Shown: positions 7,083-16,394, counted from the stretch's first letter. The stretch: 64,000 nt of DNA from Bacillota bacterium (GCA_023439545.1 JAEXNT010000079.1:1-64000), one strand, 5' to 3'. Notes: generated by a model not told the origin, from the sequence alone. Made by a program: numbers and translations.

Positions 7083-8906
7083 ATGTCATACATCGCATTA
7101 TACAGGGAATGGCGGCCGACACGTTTTGCCGACGTGGTCGAGCAGGAGCATGTGGTAAAGACTCTGCGGTACAGCGTAAGTACCGGCAGGATCGCGCACG
7201 CATACCTTTTCTGCGGTACACGGGGCACCGGAAAGACGACCATGGCTCAGATACTGTCACGAGCGCTCAACTGCCTCAATCCCAAAGATGGCGAACCCTG
7301 CAACGAGTGCGAGGTCTGTCGTGAGATATTGTCGGGCAGCAGCGTCGACGTACTCGAGATTGACGCCGCCTCCAACAACAGCGTGGACAACGTCAGGGCA
7401 ATCCGTGACGAAGTTATATACGCTCCGACAAAGGCAAAACGCAAAGTATATATAATAGATGAAGTCCATATGCTTTCTACGGGAGCTTTCAACGCACTGC
7501 TGAAAACACTCGAGGAACCTCCGGAGCACGTCGTATTCATACTGGCGACTACAGAGCCTCACAAGCTGCCGGCTACGATATTGTCCCGGTGCCAGCGCTT
7601 CGACTTCCGGCGTATTTCCCAGGAAAGCATTGTGAGACAGTTGGACAAGATATCTTCAGCAGGCGGTACCTCGCTCGAAGTCGACGCGGCTAAACTGATC
7701 GCACGCATGTCCGACGGCGCCATGAGGGACGCCATCAGTCTTCTCGATCAGTGCATGTCGATGGGAAATAAAACTATAAGCTATGATGATGTATTGTCTG
7801 TAGTAGGTATTGTAAATGATACTTTCATGACGGGCTTCATCGGATGCATGCTGGAGAAAAGAGTACCGGCCATACTGGAGAATATAGCCCTGCTCGTGGA
7901 GGATGGCCGCGATATAGCGCACTTCGTCTCCGATCTCGTCATGTACTTCAGGAACCTGCTCATCTGCAGGTCGACGGGAGGAGCATGCGACAACCTGATC
8001 GACGTGCCGCGTGAAGTAATGGAGATCATCAGGCAGCAATCGGGTATGATAACGCTTGACGAGACCTCACGGTACATCAGGGAGCTGTCTGCTCTTGAAA
8101 ACAACATGAAATGGGCGGTCAATCCCAGGGTACTGCTGGAGGTAACTCTCATAAAACTCTGCGGAAGCATGAGCGTATCGGACGCAAGCATTGCGGACCG
8201 GCTCGCAGCTATAGAAAAAAGGCTGGACAGCGGCGATTTCCGGACGGCAGGGCCTGCAGGGTCTGCCGGACTTGCGGGGCCCGAAGGGCTTGCAGGGCCT
8301 GCAGGTACTATTACCGGACCTTTTGCGGGAGTATCTTACAATACTTCCCCGTCAGCGTCGGTAAAAGGCAGCGAGTATTCTGCGGATATACCCGGCGGCG
8401 GGTCGCCTTCGGGTGTTAAGCTTCAGGAGGGAGCCTCCGATACTATGAAAGAGGGAAAGACTTCTTCCGGCAGAGATCCGCATACGGGCGGCACATCCAC
8501 GGGCGGCACATCCACGGGCGGCACATCCGCGGCGGACAATCCGAAGGCAGCGGAATATGAAAAATGGCAGATGATACTCAAGCATCTCAAAAGCCTGGGC
8601 AGAATGACCCTATATACGTATCTGCTCAATGTGAAGCCCCTTCTGCTGGATGAAAATACTATCGGGCTCGTGGTCAGGGAAGGTCCTATCAGGGCAAGCA
8701 TTACGAAGCTTGAGCATCTGAAACTGTTAGAAGAAGCGGCAGCCAAGGTCGAAGGCCGTGAGATGCAGATCAAATGCCTCGACGACGACGTCATCAGCAG
8801 GAAGGCAGCAGTCAGGGAGAAGCCCTCCGAGAGCAGCGACCTGCTTTCAAGAGCCCGGAGCATAGCAGACAGGACGGGACTCCCGCTTGAAATTATTGAC
8901 GAGTAA
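7083..8906 (+). CDS. dnaX: DNA polymerase III subunit gamma/tau
   Basis: DnaX is the clamp-loader ATPase and organises the replication fork. Start ATG 7083 has AAGGAG 9 bases upstream; longer frames would run into the SRP RNA. In 607 residues one sees the Walker A GTRGTGKTTMAQ near residue 45, a four-cysteine zinc motif (CLNPKDGEPCNECEVC), the DEVHML box, the sensor 1 segment and SRC motif (LSRCQRFDF). The C-terminal region after about 375 is unusual: a Gly-Pro-Ala collagen-like stretch (SAGLAGPEGLAGPAG), then a GGTST repeat copied three times in DNA near 8485-8530, before the final tau-like domain starting KWQMILKHL. It is first in the dnaX-ybaB-recR unit. Confidence 0.95.
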   Translation: MSYIALYREWRPTRFADVVEQEHVVKTLRYSVSTGRIAHAYLFCGTRGTGKTTMAQILSRALNCLNPKDGEPCNECEVCREILSGSSVDVLEIDAASNNSVDNVRAIRDEVIYAPTKAKRKVYIIDEVHMLSTGAFNALLKTLEEPPEHVVFILATTEPHKLPATILSRCQRFDFRRISQESIVRQLDKISSAGGTSLEVDAAKLIARMSDGAMRDAISLLDQCMSMGNKTISYDDVLSVVGIVNDTFMTGFIGCMLEKRVPAILENIALLVEDGRDIAHFVSDLVMYFRNLLICRSTGGACDNLIDVPREVMEIIRQQSGMITLDETSRYIRELSALENNMKWAVNPRVLLEVTLIKLCGSMSVSDASIADRLAAIEKRLDSGDFRTAGPAGSAGLAGPEGLAGPAGTITGPFAGVSYNTSPSASVKGSEYSADIPGGGSPSGVKLQEGASDTMKEGKTSSGRDPHTGGTSTGGTSTGGTSAADNPKAAEYEKWQMILKHLKSLGRMTLYTYLLNVKPLLLDENTIGLVVREGPIRASITKLEHLKLLEEAAAKVEGREMQIKCLDDDVISRKAAVREKPSESSDLLSRARSIADRTGLPLEIIDE

Positions 8907-8962
8907 TAACGGCGTAAGTATAATTAGGATAAATCCTACAATAACAATCAGGAGGCAGTAAA

Positions 8963-9310
8963 ATGGCAAAGGGCGGATTCCCCGGCGGTTTCGGCGGCGG
9001 CAATATGAATAATCTTATGAAGCAGGCTCAAAAAATGCAGAAGGATATGGAAAAACTTCAATCCGAGCTGCAGGAAAAGGAAGTTGAGGCTACTGCCGGA
9101 GGCGGGGCTGTGAAAGTAATTGCTACCGGTAAAAAGGAAATAAAGGAGATAACGATCAGCCGCGACGTAGTAGATCCCGATGATGTCGAAATGCTCCAGG
9201 ATCTTGTATTGGCTGCCGTTAACGAAGCGATACGCAAGGCCGACGAAATGGTCAACGGCGAAATGTCCAAAATAACGGGCGGTATGGGCGGATTAGGCGG
9301 GTTGTTCTAA
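8963..9310 (+). CDS. ybaB: YbaB/EbfC nucleoid-associated protein
   Basis: A 115-residue DNA-binding dimer that coats the nucleoid. The N-terminus is Gly-rich ([17 protein letters not shown]), followed by the coiled helix [20 protein letters not shown], a beta segment [16 protein letters not shown] and the conserved [19 protein letters not shown]. The C-terminus is again Gly-rich. AGGAGG lies upstream of the ATG. It sits between dnaX and recR as in most bacteria, with a 1-base gap to recR, indicating co-transcription and linked roles in DNA maintenance. Confidence 0.95.
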   Translation: MAKGGFPGGFGGGNMNNLMKQAQKMQKDMEKLQSELQEKEVEATAGGGAVKVIATGKKEIKEITISRDVVDPDDVEMLQDLVLAAVNEAIRKADEMVNGEMSKITGGMGGLGGLF

Positions 9311-9311
9311 T

Positions 9312-9914
9312 ATGGGCAGCTTTTATGCTCCACCGGTCGCCAGATTGATAGAAGAATTTGAAAAGCTTCCCGGCATAGGTCACAAGACCGCCCAGAGGCT
9401 GGCTTTTCATGTGCTCGATCTCCCCGTGGAAAAAACGGAAGCATTGGCCGAAGCGATAAGGGACGCAAAGCTGAAAACGCATTATTGTTCAGTCTGCAGC
9501 AACCTTACAGAGACGGACCCCTGCAATATATGCGGCAGCGTAAAGAGAGACCATGGGGTCATCTGTGTAGTTGAAGACCCCAGGGATGTTGTCGCAATGG
9601 AGCGTATCCGCGAATTCAACGGAATATATCATGTACTTCACGGCGTTATTTCCCCCATGGAAGGCGTCGGTCCCGAGGATATAAAGATAAAAGAACTGCT
9701 GCAGAGGATACGCGAAGGAGAGATACGTGAGGTCATACTCGCGACCAACCCCGACGTCGAGGGCGAAGCCACAGCCATGTACATATCGAAGCTTCTGAAG
9801 CCGATAGGCATACGTACGACCAGGATAGCTCACGGCATACCCGTAGGCGGCGATCTCGAATACGCCGACGAGGTTACTCTTGCCAAGGCACTGGAAGGAC
9901 GCCGCGAACTTTAA
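9312..9914 (+). CDS. recR: Recombination mediator RecR
   Basis: RecR helps RecO load RecA on single-stranded DNA at gaps. In 200 residues there is the helix-hairpin-helix [18 protein letters not shown] near 17, a zinc finger with four cysteines (CSVC...CNIC, about 57-72), and the Toprim domain from about 80 ([15 protein letters not shown]), ending with the Walker B-like region and the conserved [16 protein letters not shown]. Length is normal. It is the last gene of the dnaX unit and is followed by a strong terminator. Confidence 0.97.
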   Translation: MGSFYAPPVARLIEEFEKLPGIGHKTAQRLAFHVLDLPVEKTEALAEAIRDAKLKTHYCSVCSNLTETDPCNICGSVKRDHGVICVVEDPRDVVAMERIREFNGIYHVLHGVISPMEGVGPEDIKIKELLQRIREGEIREVILATNPDVEGEATAMYISKLLKPIGIRTTRIAHGIPVGGDLEYADEVTLAKALEGRREL

Positions 9915-9943
9915 GCTTTATCAAAATGAAAATCAGCTTATTC

Positions 9944-9991
9944 AAAGGCCATATGGAATTACAGTAAAAAATATAATTCCATATGGCTTTT
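9944..9991 (+). terminator. Terminator after recR
   Basis: AAAGGCCATATGGAATT at 9944-9960 and AATTCCATATGGCTTTT at 9974-9991 form a nearly perfect 17-bp stem around a 13-base loop, ending in T-rich sequence. Confidence 0.85.
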
Positions 9992-10107
9992 GCTTTGTGC
10001 GGAATTTTTTCAATAATCATAGTAGAAAGAGAGGGAATATTTGTGATATAGTAAAAAATAACAGAAAAAGACACTTTTCGCAACTTAATGTAAGGAGTGA
10101 AATGCTA

Positions 10108-11826
10108 ATGAAAAAATCTTTGTTCAGGTTTAGTATCGGGCAAAAATTGCTGTTTTATTTTCTTTTAGTAGGTGTAATCTCCTCGGTCACGGTAGGTATC
10201 ATTTCATACATAACAATGTCTGGAAACGAAATGGAGAATATAAAACAAAAACTTTTGATTGCAGTCGAAACAGGTTCCTCGGCAATCGACGGCGATGTCC
10301 ATTCTATTCTGAAACCGGGCGACGAGCAGAGTGAATCATACAAGGTACTTCTGTCAAAACTTGACAAGATCAAAGAAGATTTCAACCTGACATTCCTTTA
10401 TACCTTTAATCTATCTCAGGATGGAAAGCTCACATTTGTGCTCGATACTGATAAAACCGAGGAAAAAGCAAAGATAGGCGACGAGTATGATATGAGCGAA
10501 AGTATTCAAAAGGCGTTCGGTGGCTCGCCAAGCGCAGACGACAAGCCCTATTCGGATGATTAGGGCGCCTTCCTGTCTGCCGCAGCCCCCGTATACGATT
10601 CAAACAACAAGATCATAGCTGTTGTCGGGGCCGACATCAAAATCGAATCCGTCGAAAACATGCAGAAACAAATGATTATACGTTCGTCTGCAGGAGTTGG
10701 CATGAGCATTGTAATCGCCATACTGCTTGCGCTTATATTGTCGATACGTATCACGCGGCCGATCAAATTGCTGAACAACGCAATGAGCGGTCTTGCCTCC
10801 AACAGCGGCGATCTCACCCGTACCATAGATATCAGGACAGGCGACGAGATTGAATCGCTGGCCGCATCGACAAATCAGGTTCTTGCAAATATACGCGACA
10901 TAATTCGTACAATCAGGAATACCTCGGCAGCGATCGATAAAAGTGCCGCAGAAATAAATCATGCGATGAGATCGAGTTCCGAAGCCGCGTCTCAGATAAG
11001 CCTCGCGATGAACGAAATAACCACGGGAGCCGAGGAGCAGCTGCAGAATGTTTCGAACAGTTCCCTCCGGCTGAATGAGGTATCCGACGTTATAAATACA
11101 CTTGAGTCAAATTCGGAAAAGATAGGAATATCCCTGAGTTCTGCTTCTGAATTTACAGCGGAATGCCTGCAGTCCGTTACCGAACTGCAGGCCAGGACAG
11201 CAGACAATTCCGAGGTAATCAGGAAGGCATCGGAAAATGCAAAAGATCTGGAAAACTATTCGAGCGAAGCTGTAAAAATAATCGAAGTCATTTCCCAAAT
11301 CTCGGATCAGACCAATATGCTTGCACTGAACGCCGCAATTGAGGCAGCGCGCGCCGGAGAGCATGGAAAGGGCTTCGCCGTGGTGGCTGAAGAAATCAGG
11401 CATCTGTCCGAAAATACTTCTGCTTCGGCGAAGCAGATCGCTCAATATATAGCGCAGATAAGGACACAGTCCGGCGAAACCTCGTTTACACTGAACAATG
11501 TGGCCAGTTCAGTATCCGAACAGACAGAGTCCATCAAAAGGACCACATCATCGCTTTCGGAAATTAATGAAGTAATGGCGTCCATAAAAACTGCCCTTGA
11601 TGATGTAAACTCATCGGTCAGAAATATATTTGTAAACAAGCAAAGCATAATTATCATGAACGACGGCATTCAAAAGTCATCAGAAAGCATGGCCACTTCG
11701 ACTACCGAGGTAACCTCCTCCCAGCAGGAACAGCAAGCTATCATAGACAGTGTTTGCGAGCTGATTTCCGAATTGGACGTTATGTCGAAAAAGCTGGAAA
11801 ATACAGTAAACCGGTTCAGGATCTGA
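10108..11826 (+). pseudogene. Methyl-accepting chemotaxis protein interrupted by an in-frame amber codon
   Basis: The two halves lie in one frame, separated only by TAG at 10561-10563. The first half (about 151 residues) has a transmembrane segment at 12-34 and an extracytoplasmic sensor region ending DDKPYSDD; the second continues [20 protein letters not shown], a second transmembrane segment, HAMP and the signalling domain with the conserved hairpin tip [25 protein letters not shown] region near 11340-11400. In related receptors the residue after SDD/SDE is usually Trp, so TGG to TAG is the likely change. AAGGAG at 10092-10097 precedes ATG 10102 and 10108. The rest is intact, pointing to a recent mutation, phase-like variation or sequence error. 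A downstream ATG near 10660 has no good ribosome binding site. Confidence 0.85.
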
Positions 11827-12018
11827 TATACCGTCATAATCGACTATATGAAGGACCTTTTGTACATTAGAATTATGTATAAAGGGTTCTTCCTTTACTG
11901 CTAAAATAATTATTAAAAAAATTAAAGACATTTTAATTGTCTCTTCGTATATTCAATTGTGAGATTAATAAAATTAATATGCAGCTTAATATTGTTAGAA
12001 TTAATTTCTCGCAGAACC
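11827..12018. other. AT-rich gap with an imperfect hairpin
   Basis: Bases 11851-11865 and 11877-11891 pair at 12 of 15 positions and probably form the terminator of the receptor gene, although the following T-run is weak. The rest is very AT-rich with no reading frame. Confidence 0.45.
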
Positions 12019-12047
12019 TTGACAAGCACAATAAATAATAATAGTAT
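12019..12047 (+). promoter_or_regulatory. Promoter of the DUF2089-DUF4097 unit
   Basis: A perfect TTGACA at 12019-12024 is followed after 17 bases by TAGTAT at 12042-12047. The leader to the ATG at 12137 is about 80 bases and AT-rich. Confidence 0.65.
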
Positions 12048-12136
12048 ATATTACGGAATAATTAATATATTTAATGTTAATATTAATAATATTAATTAGA
12101 ACGCAATATATCTTTAAATAAATTGAGGTGCGTTAT

Positions 12137-12520
12137 ATGGCGAGAGAAGCACTCGGAAGATGCCCGGTATGCGGGCAGAATACGGAAGTCACCACGATAT
12201 ACTGCAATGAATGCGGGACAAAAATAGAAGGTCATTTTGAGCTTTGCAGGTTCTGCAGGCTGACGGATGAACAAAAATCCTTTATCGAAACTTTCATAAA
12301 ATGCAGAGGAAATATCAAGGAGGTGGAAAAAGAACTCGGCATCTCATACCCCACCGTAAGAAACCGGCTGGAGGATGCCGCAAATGCGCTGGATTACGAC
12401 AACTCGCACAGATATAGCACCCAGGAGTCTGAACAATACAGTCACAGGCTGGAAATACTTGATGAACTGGAAAATGGAAAAATTTCAGTAGAAGATGCAT
12501 TGAATCTGCTGAAAACCTAA
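12137..12520 (+). CDS. DUF2089 family zinc-ribbon/HTH protein
   Basis: A 127-residue predicted DNA-binding protein. GAGGTG 6 bases upstream favours ATG 12137 over GTG 12128. The N-terminus has two zinc knuckles (CPVCGQN, CNECGTK) and a further CRFC; the middle is a helix-turn-helix with KCRGNIKEVEKELGISYPTVRNRLED, typical of DUF2089; the C-terminus ILDELENGKISVEDALNLL resembles the short SHOCT-like helix that also opens the next protein. It is 33 bases from the DUF4097 gene. This pairing is common in Firmicutes and suggests a regulator acting with its partner, possibly on envelope stress as with YvlB/LiaX relatives. That role is inferred. Confidence 0.85.
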   Translation: MAREALGRCPVCGQNTEVTTIYCNECGTKIEGHFELCRFCRLTDEQKSFIETFIKCRGNIKEVEKELGISYPTVRNRLEDAANALDYDNSHRYSTQESEQYSHRLEILDELENGKISVEDALNLLKT

Positions 12521-12553
12521 ATAAAACATATATGATTCAGGAGGTAATTTAAA

Positions 12554-13786
12554 ATGTCAGTAAGTGAAGAAAGAATGATGATACTGAAGATGCTTCAGGA
12601 AGGAAGAATAAACAGCGACGAAGCCGCTAAGCTTCTCGAAGCTCTCGACAACAACCAGAAGCAGGCACAGGGTCCCTGCGGAAACGGATTCCGCTTTGAA
12701 GGCTTCAAGCCGCCCAGGATGCCGCAGCACAACTATTACGACGAAGTAGCCAAGGTCAGGGAAAGGATCAACGACTGGAGGCGCGAGATCAACAAGAATT
12801 ACAATCAGAAGGATTTTGACAAGATGGTCGATGAATTCAGCGCAAAGGCTGAAAAATTCGGCAAGGACGTAACGAACGTAGCTATGGGCGTTGCAGACAA
12901 AGTAGTAGATTTCGTAGGCTCGGTGGTAGACACAGGTACCTTCAACTTTTTCGGAAGCTGCGTGCTGGTTGAAAAAACATACGAGGCCGAAGCTGCTGAA
13001 GGTATGAACATCGAGCTCCAGGCTGCGAACGGTCAGATTGCTGTAAAGAAGCACGATGAAAACAGGATCCTGATCAAAGCCAAAATCCGCACTCCCCAGG
13101 AAAATGCGGAGACCGCTCTCTACTTCGCAAACGAGAACGGGACAGTTTCTCTGAAGCTTGCAAAACCCGATACATTCAACTTAAGCGTTGCATATGAAGC
13201 ATACGTGCCGGCGGTCAAATTCAACAGACTCGCCCTCGAGACCAAAAACGGCAAGATATTTGTCGAAGATACCATCTCCGCAGAATTCGCAAGCGTTACA
13301 AAGAACGGCGGCATCGACCTGACAGGCGTTACGAGCGATAAGATCTTCGTTGATACCAAAAATGGAAAAGTCGATGTCAACTATCTTATAGGTAAGGAAA
13401 TTTCGATAAATACCAGAAACGCAGGTATCGAAGTGAAGAACCTGAAGGTTGCCAGGGCTGAAGTCACTACCCAGAACGGCAAGATTCTTGTTGAAAACGT
13501 CCAGAATTTGGATGACGCAAATGCCGTAGACCTCGTGCTCAAGACAAAGAATGCCGATATCAAGGCCAATATGAACGATTCGGAAGAGAAGGGCTACAGG
13601 GTAAATGCCCAGACCTCCAACGGCGGAATCAATCTGTTGATACCGGACCTGCTGTACCGTAACGCTCCCAGGGCTGAAGGCTTCAGCAAGCAGGCAGAGG
13701 CAGAGACCGGGAACTATTCCAACGCCACCCAAAAGGTTAATATATATGCAGAAACACAGAACGGCTACATTGAGATTATAAAGTAA
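12554..13786 (+). CDS. DUF4097 beta-repeat protein with SHOCT-like N-terminus (YvlB/LiaX-like)
   Basis: 410 residues. Residues 1-35 (ERMMILKMLQEGRINSDEAAKLL) form the short bihelical domain shared with YvlB. After a charged helical region (about 60-130) the rest is a series of beta-strand repeats with recurring TKNGKI / TQNGKI / TSNGGI motifs, typical of the DUF4097 solenoid. LiaX of Enterococcus has the same plan and responds to membrane-active antibiotics; that family role is known, its use here is inferred. AGGAGG precedes the ATG by 8 bases. It is co-transcribed with the DUF2089 gene and followed by a terminator. Confidence 0.85.
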   Translation: MSVSEERMMILKMLQEGRINSDEAAKLLEALDNNQKQAQGPCGNGFRFEGFKPPRMPQHNYYDEVAKVRERINDWRREINKNYNQKDFDKMVDEFSAKAEKFGKDVTNVAMGVADKVVDFVGSVVDTGTFNFFGSCVLVEKTYEAEAAEGMNIELQAANGQIAVKKHDENRILIKAKIRTPQENAETALYFANENGTVSLKLAKPDTFNLSVAYEAYVPAVKFNRLALETKNGKIFVEDTISAEFASVTKNGGIDLTGVTSDKIFVDTKNGKVDVNYLIGKEISINTRNAGIEVKNLKVARAEVTTQNGKILVENVQNLDDANAVDLVLKTKNADIKANMNDSEEKGYRVNAQTSNGGINLLIPDLLYRNAPRAEGFSKQAEAETGNYSNATQKVNIYAETQNGYIEIIK

Positions 13787-13836
13787 GTTTCGGAGCTCAG
13801 AGCTCCAGTTGGCAGTGTAACAGGTAGTGTGGACGC

Positions 13837-13876
13837 AAAAACAGGCTGTACCCGAAAAGGTCAGCCTGTTTTTTAT
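13837..13876 (+). terminator. Terminator after the DUF4097 gene
   Basis: AAAACAGGCT at 13837 pairs with AGCCTGTTTT from 13863, followed by T-rich sequence. The A-run on the left side may also let it stop the convergent xre transcript. Confidence 0.85.
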
Positions 13877-13914
13877 TATATTCTAAAGCCTTGATTTACA
13901 CCGTCGTTTGCTCA

Positions 13915-14241
13915 TTATTCCCTCTTTTTATATTTCAACTTCAGCAGCTCGACGTATTCCTTCACTTTTTTAACGGCGTCTTCCGGCAGGTCGGACACAT
14001 CGATCAGGCACATCGCCGTATCTCCGGTATTGCTTCCGCCCTCAGGGCGACCCAGGAGATAATCCACCGACGTCTCATAAATTTCGGCAAAAGTCCGCAG
14101 GGTATAGGGATCAGGCGAACTGACATCATTCTCATAATTAGAGATCGTTTTATTATGAATGCCAGTTCTTTTTGATACTTCCTTTTGAGTGAGATTTTTC
14201 ATTTCTCTTGCATATCTGAGATTATCGCCAAGCGTTTTCAA
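13915..14241 (-). CDS. Xre-family transcriptional regulator
   Basis: A 108-residue protein with an N-terminal HTH_3 domain: NLRYAREMKNLTQKEVSKRT, then GIHNKTISNYENDVSSPDPY and FAEIYETSVDYLLGR, the standard Cro/C1 layout. The C-terminal 40 residues (DLPEDAVKKVKEYVELLKLKYKK) are probably a dimerisation helix. It starts with TTG at 14241, preceded by GGGAGGG. It is transcribed away from the spo0E-like gene; a palindrome sitting in that promoter is a likely operator. The link to sporulation control is an inference from position. Confidence 0.9.
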   Translation of the reverse strand: MKTLGDNLRYAREMKNLTQKEVSKRTGIHNKTISNYENDVSSPDPYTLRTFAEIYETSVDYLLGRPEGGSNTGDTAMCLIDVSDLPEDAVKKVKEYVELLKLKYKKRE

Positions 14242-14319
14242 AAAAATCCCTCCCTGATGCCATTATAATTCATTCCCGGTTGACACCATAAAATATTCCC
14301 ATAATTTGTGAAGTTTATA

Positions 14320-14348
14320 TTGACGTCCCACATTCTGGGACATATAAT
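14320..14348 (+). promoter_or_regulatory. spo0E-like promoter with a palindromic operator in its spacer
   Basis: TTGACG at 14320-14325 and a perfect TATAAT at 14343-14348 lie 17 bases apart. The spacer holds the inverted repeat GTCCCA (14325-14330), CATTC, TGGGAC (14336-14341). A repressor bound there would block RNA polymerase. The divergent Xre protein, whose start is 80 bases away, is the obvious candidate. Confidence 0.75.
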
Positions 14349-14378
14349 TAGAGACATGAAACTTCTTCGGAGGCACTG

Positions 14379-14573
14379 ATGAACAATAATCGATCCATTC
14401 CCGAACAGCGAAGAAAGCTTCGGCAATTATCGAATTCCCTTGATGAGATCACAAAGCTGTATTTGAGCCCTGAATCTCACAAAAGCAACGATGCATATTT
14501 CCTGGAGCAGATAGATATGATCAGGTTGGAATTGCTCGATCTCAAAAATTCGTCCCGTAATCAGAACGGATAA
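14379..14573 (+). CDS. Spo0E-like aspartyl-phosphate phosphatase
   Basis: A 64-residue helical-hairpin protein. The pattern [17 protein letters not shown] matches the Spo0E signature (Ser-x-x-Leu-Asp, then hydrophobic and Tyr), and the second helix [15 protein letters not shown] follows. Spo0E proteins dephosphorylate Spo0A-P and delay sporulation. CGGAGG lies 5 bases before the ATG. Promoter and palindrome upstream indicate control by the divergent Xre gene. The assignment rests on the short motif and size, so some doubt remains. Confidence 0.7.
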   Translation: MNNNRSIPEQRRKLRQLSNSLDEITKLYLSPESHKSNDAYFLEQIDMIRLELLDLKNSSRNQNG

Positions 14574-14668
14574 ACAATCGGCGCGATTATTCAAGGTATA
14601 CCGCAAAGGCCGCCTTACAGGCCCTCTTCTCCCCTTCCATCTTCCATATGGATTATAACTGTGTTATA

Positions 14669-14677
14669 TGCTATAAT
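14669..14677 (+). promoter_or_regulatory. Extended -10 promoter for prfA
   Basis: TGCTATAAT at 14669-14677 is an extended -10 element (TG, one base, TATAAT). The -35 region is poor, as is usual for this promoter class. The predicted start near 14684 leaves a leader of about 27 bases. Confidence 0.6.
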
Positions 14678-14710
14678 AAAACACCGACAGCCGATACTAT
14701 GAGGTGTATT

Positions 14711-15790
14711 ATGTTTGATAAGCTGGAAAATGCGGAGAACCGCTATGAAGAGATAAATCACAAATTGGCCGATCCCCAGGTGATCGCAGACCAGGACGAA
14801 TATCGCAGGTTGATGAAGGAATTTTCCGAGCTCGGCGATATAGTTGCCAAGTTTCGTGAATATAAAAAGGTAAAATCCGATATCGCCGAGGCCAGGGAAT
14901 TGCTTGAAGGTACTCTTGAAAAAGACTTCCGTGAACTTGTCCAGGCCGAATTCAACGAGTTAAAGGAAAAGCTCGATTCGATAGAAAACGAGCTTAAGAT
15001 ACTGATTGCCCCGAAGGACCCCAACGACAACAAGAGCGTCATCGTTGAAATACGCGGCGGCGCCGGCGGCGAAGAGGCCGCCCTCTTTGCGTCCAACCTT
15101 TTCAGGATGTACAGCCGCTATGCCGAACGTCGCCGCTGGAAGACTGAAATAGTTGATATGAACGATACTGAAATCGGCGGTATCAAGGAAGTCGTCTTTA
15201 CGATAGATGCAAAAGGCGCTTACAGCAGGCTGAAATTCGAAAGCGGAGTCCACAGAGTACAGCGCGTCCCATCCACGGAATCGAGCGGAAGGATCCATAC
15301 TTCTACAGTAACCGTCGCCGTTTTGCCTGAAGTTGACGAAGTCGATGTCGAGATAAACCCGAACGATCTCCAGATCGATACCTACAGGGCTTCCGGCGCA
15401 GGAGGCCAGCATATCAACAAGACAGATTCGGCAATACGCATAACCCATTTACCCTCCGGCATTGTGGTAACCTGCCAGGATCAGCGGTCCCAGCATAAAA
15501 ACAAGGACAGGGCCATGAGCGTACTGCGCTCGAAGCTCTTTGAAATGGCGCAGGAACAGCAGAATACGGAGATCGCACAAGCCAGGAAAAGCCAGGTGGG
15601 AACCGGCGACCGCAGTGAACGTATTCGTACGTACAATTTTCCACAGGGCCGCGTATCCGATCACAGAATAGGCCTTACCCTCTATAAAATTGAACAGATC
15701 ATGGACGGCGATCTCGACGAAATAATCGACGCGCTCATCACCGCCGCGCAGTCCGAGAAACTCGGCAGCGCAACCTACGATGAAGATTAA
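14711..15790 (+). CDS. prfA: Peptide chain release factor 1
   Basis: RF1 reads UAA and UAG and releases the finished peptide. The 359-residue product has normal length, the GGQ motif in [16 protein letters not shown] (near 230) and the anticodon-loop tripeptide P-S-T in RVPSTES, of the RF1 PxT type rather than the SPF of RF2. GAGGTG lies 4 bases before ATG 14711; an upstream in-frame ATG lies before the promoter and is excluded. The GGQ methyltransferase prmC, often adjacent, is not here. RF1 reads the same UAG codon that interrupts the chemotaxis receptor upstream. Confidence 0.97.
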   Translation: MFDKLENAENRYEEINHKLADPQVIADQDEYRRLMKEFSELGDIVAKFREYKKVKSDIAEARELLEGTLEKDFRELVQAEFNELKEKLDSIENELKILIAPKDPNDNKSVIVEIRGGAGGEEAALFASNLFRMYSRYAERRRWKTEIVDMNDTEIGGIKEVVFTIDAKGAYSRLKFESGVHRVQRVPSTESSGRIHTSTVTVAVLPEVDEVDVEINPNDLQIDTYRASGAGGQHINKTDSAIRITHLPSGIVVTCQDQRSQHKNKDRAMSVLRSKLFEMAQEQQNTEIAQARKSQVGTGDRSERIRTYNFPQGRVSDHRIGLTLYKIEQIMDGDLDEIIDALITAAQSEKLGSATYDED

Positions 15791-15828
15791 AGCATGATAA
15801 AGATATAAACACACAAGGCGAAAAATCA

Positions 15829-16034
15829 AATCCGCCGCTAAAGTCAGATCCGCCGCGGTGGTTGTCTTTATTGCCGGTTTTATTCATAGAGCGTATAAAC
15901 TCAGCTTTAGCAGGCAAATCAAACTCGCGTTGCTCACGCAACGTTCAAACAGTGATTTGCCCTTAACAATGCTTCATTAATACGCTCTAATTCATAAAAC
16001 CGACGCAATTTCAAACAACCAACGCGGCGGATTT
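15829..16034. repeat. Long nested inverted repeat, element 1
   Basis: Outer arms (about 15846-15896 and 15980-16034) match over GATCCGCCGCG, GGTTGT, CCGGTTTTAT and AGAGCGTAT with few breaks. Inside lie GGCAAATCA at 15913 with TGATTTGCC at 15953, and a central CGTTGC-TCAC-GCAACG hairpin. The whole could fold as one interrupted stem. The inner core reappears inverted in the next element. No reading frame or transposase is present. It begins 39 bases after prfA. Confidence 0.75.
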
Positions 16035-16078
16035 TCTTTACTTCTTAACCTACATGGCCTATTACGCGTGAGTACGAT

Positions 16079-16270
16079 CTGATACGCTGGTATCCTGAGA
16101 TTGCATGAGTTTTGCGAAATAGAGCATATTGATGAAACATTGCCAAGGGCAAATCACTGTTTGAGCGGCGCAGTATGGATTTAAGCGGAGCGAGTTTGAT
16201 TTGCCGGCCTGATTGAATCTATATGCTCTTTGAGCATAAACTCCGCAATAGCAGGATGCCATCGTATCAG
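16079..16270. repeat. Long nested inverted repeat, element 2
   Basis: CTGATACG (16079-16086) pairs with CGTATCAG (16263-16270), and the arms continue through TGGYATCCTG, ATTGC, AGTTT and AGAGCATAT. The core 16148-16205 starts GGCAAATCACTGTTTGA and ends GCGAGTTTGATTTGCC, identical over 16-17 bases at both ends to the reverse complement of the core of element 1, while the outer arms differ. The two elements are thus a pair of one family in opposite orientation. Confidence 0.75.
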
Positions 16271-16394
16271 TGAAGTGATCCTAATCCTTGGTTACATCAT
16301 GCCGGAATACCGCTTTATCTGTGATATTGCCGCCCTCCCGCGAATACAATGGTAAATATGTACATGAATCCATTGATCCACACGGAGGTCAGTC

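Noticed and set aside
8205..8225. Possible programmed frameshift in dnaX at an A-run
   Set aside because: The six-A run is out of phase for the A-AAA-AAG type slip, and neither shifted frame ends soon, so no short gamma form would result.
10561..10563. UAG as a pyrrolysine codon
   Set aside because: Chemotaxis receptors are not known Pyl proteins, no PYLIS-like context or pyl gene is seen, and a Trp codon change explains it more simply.
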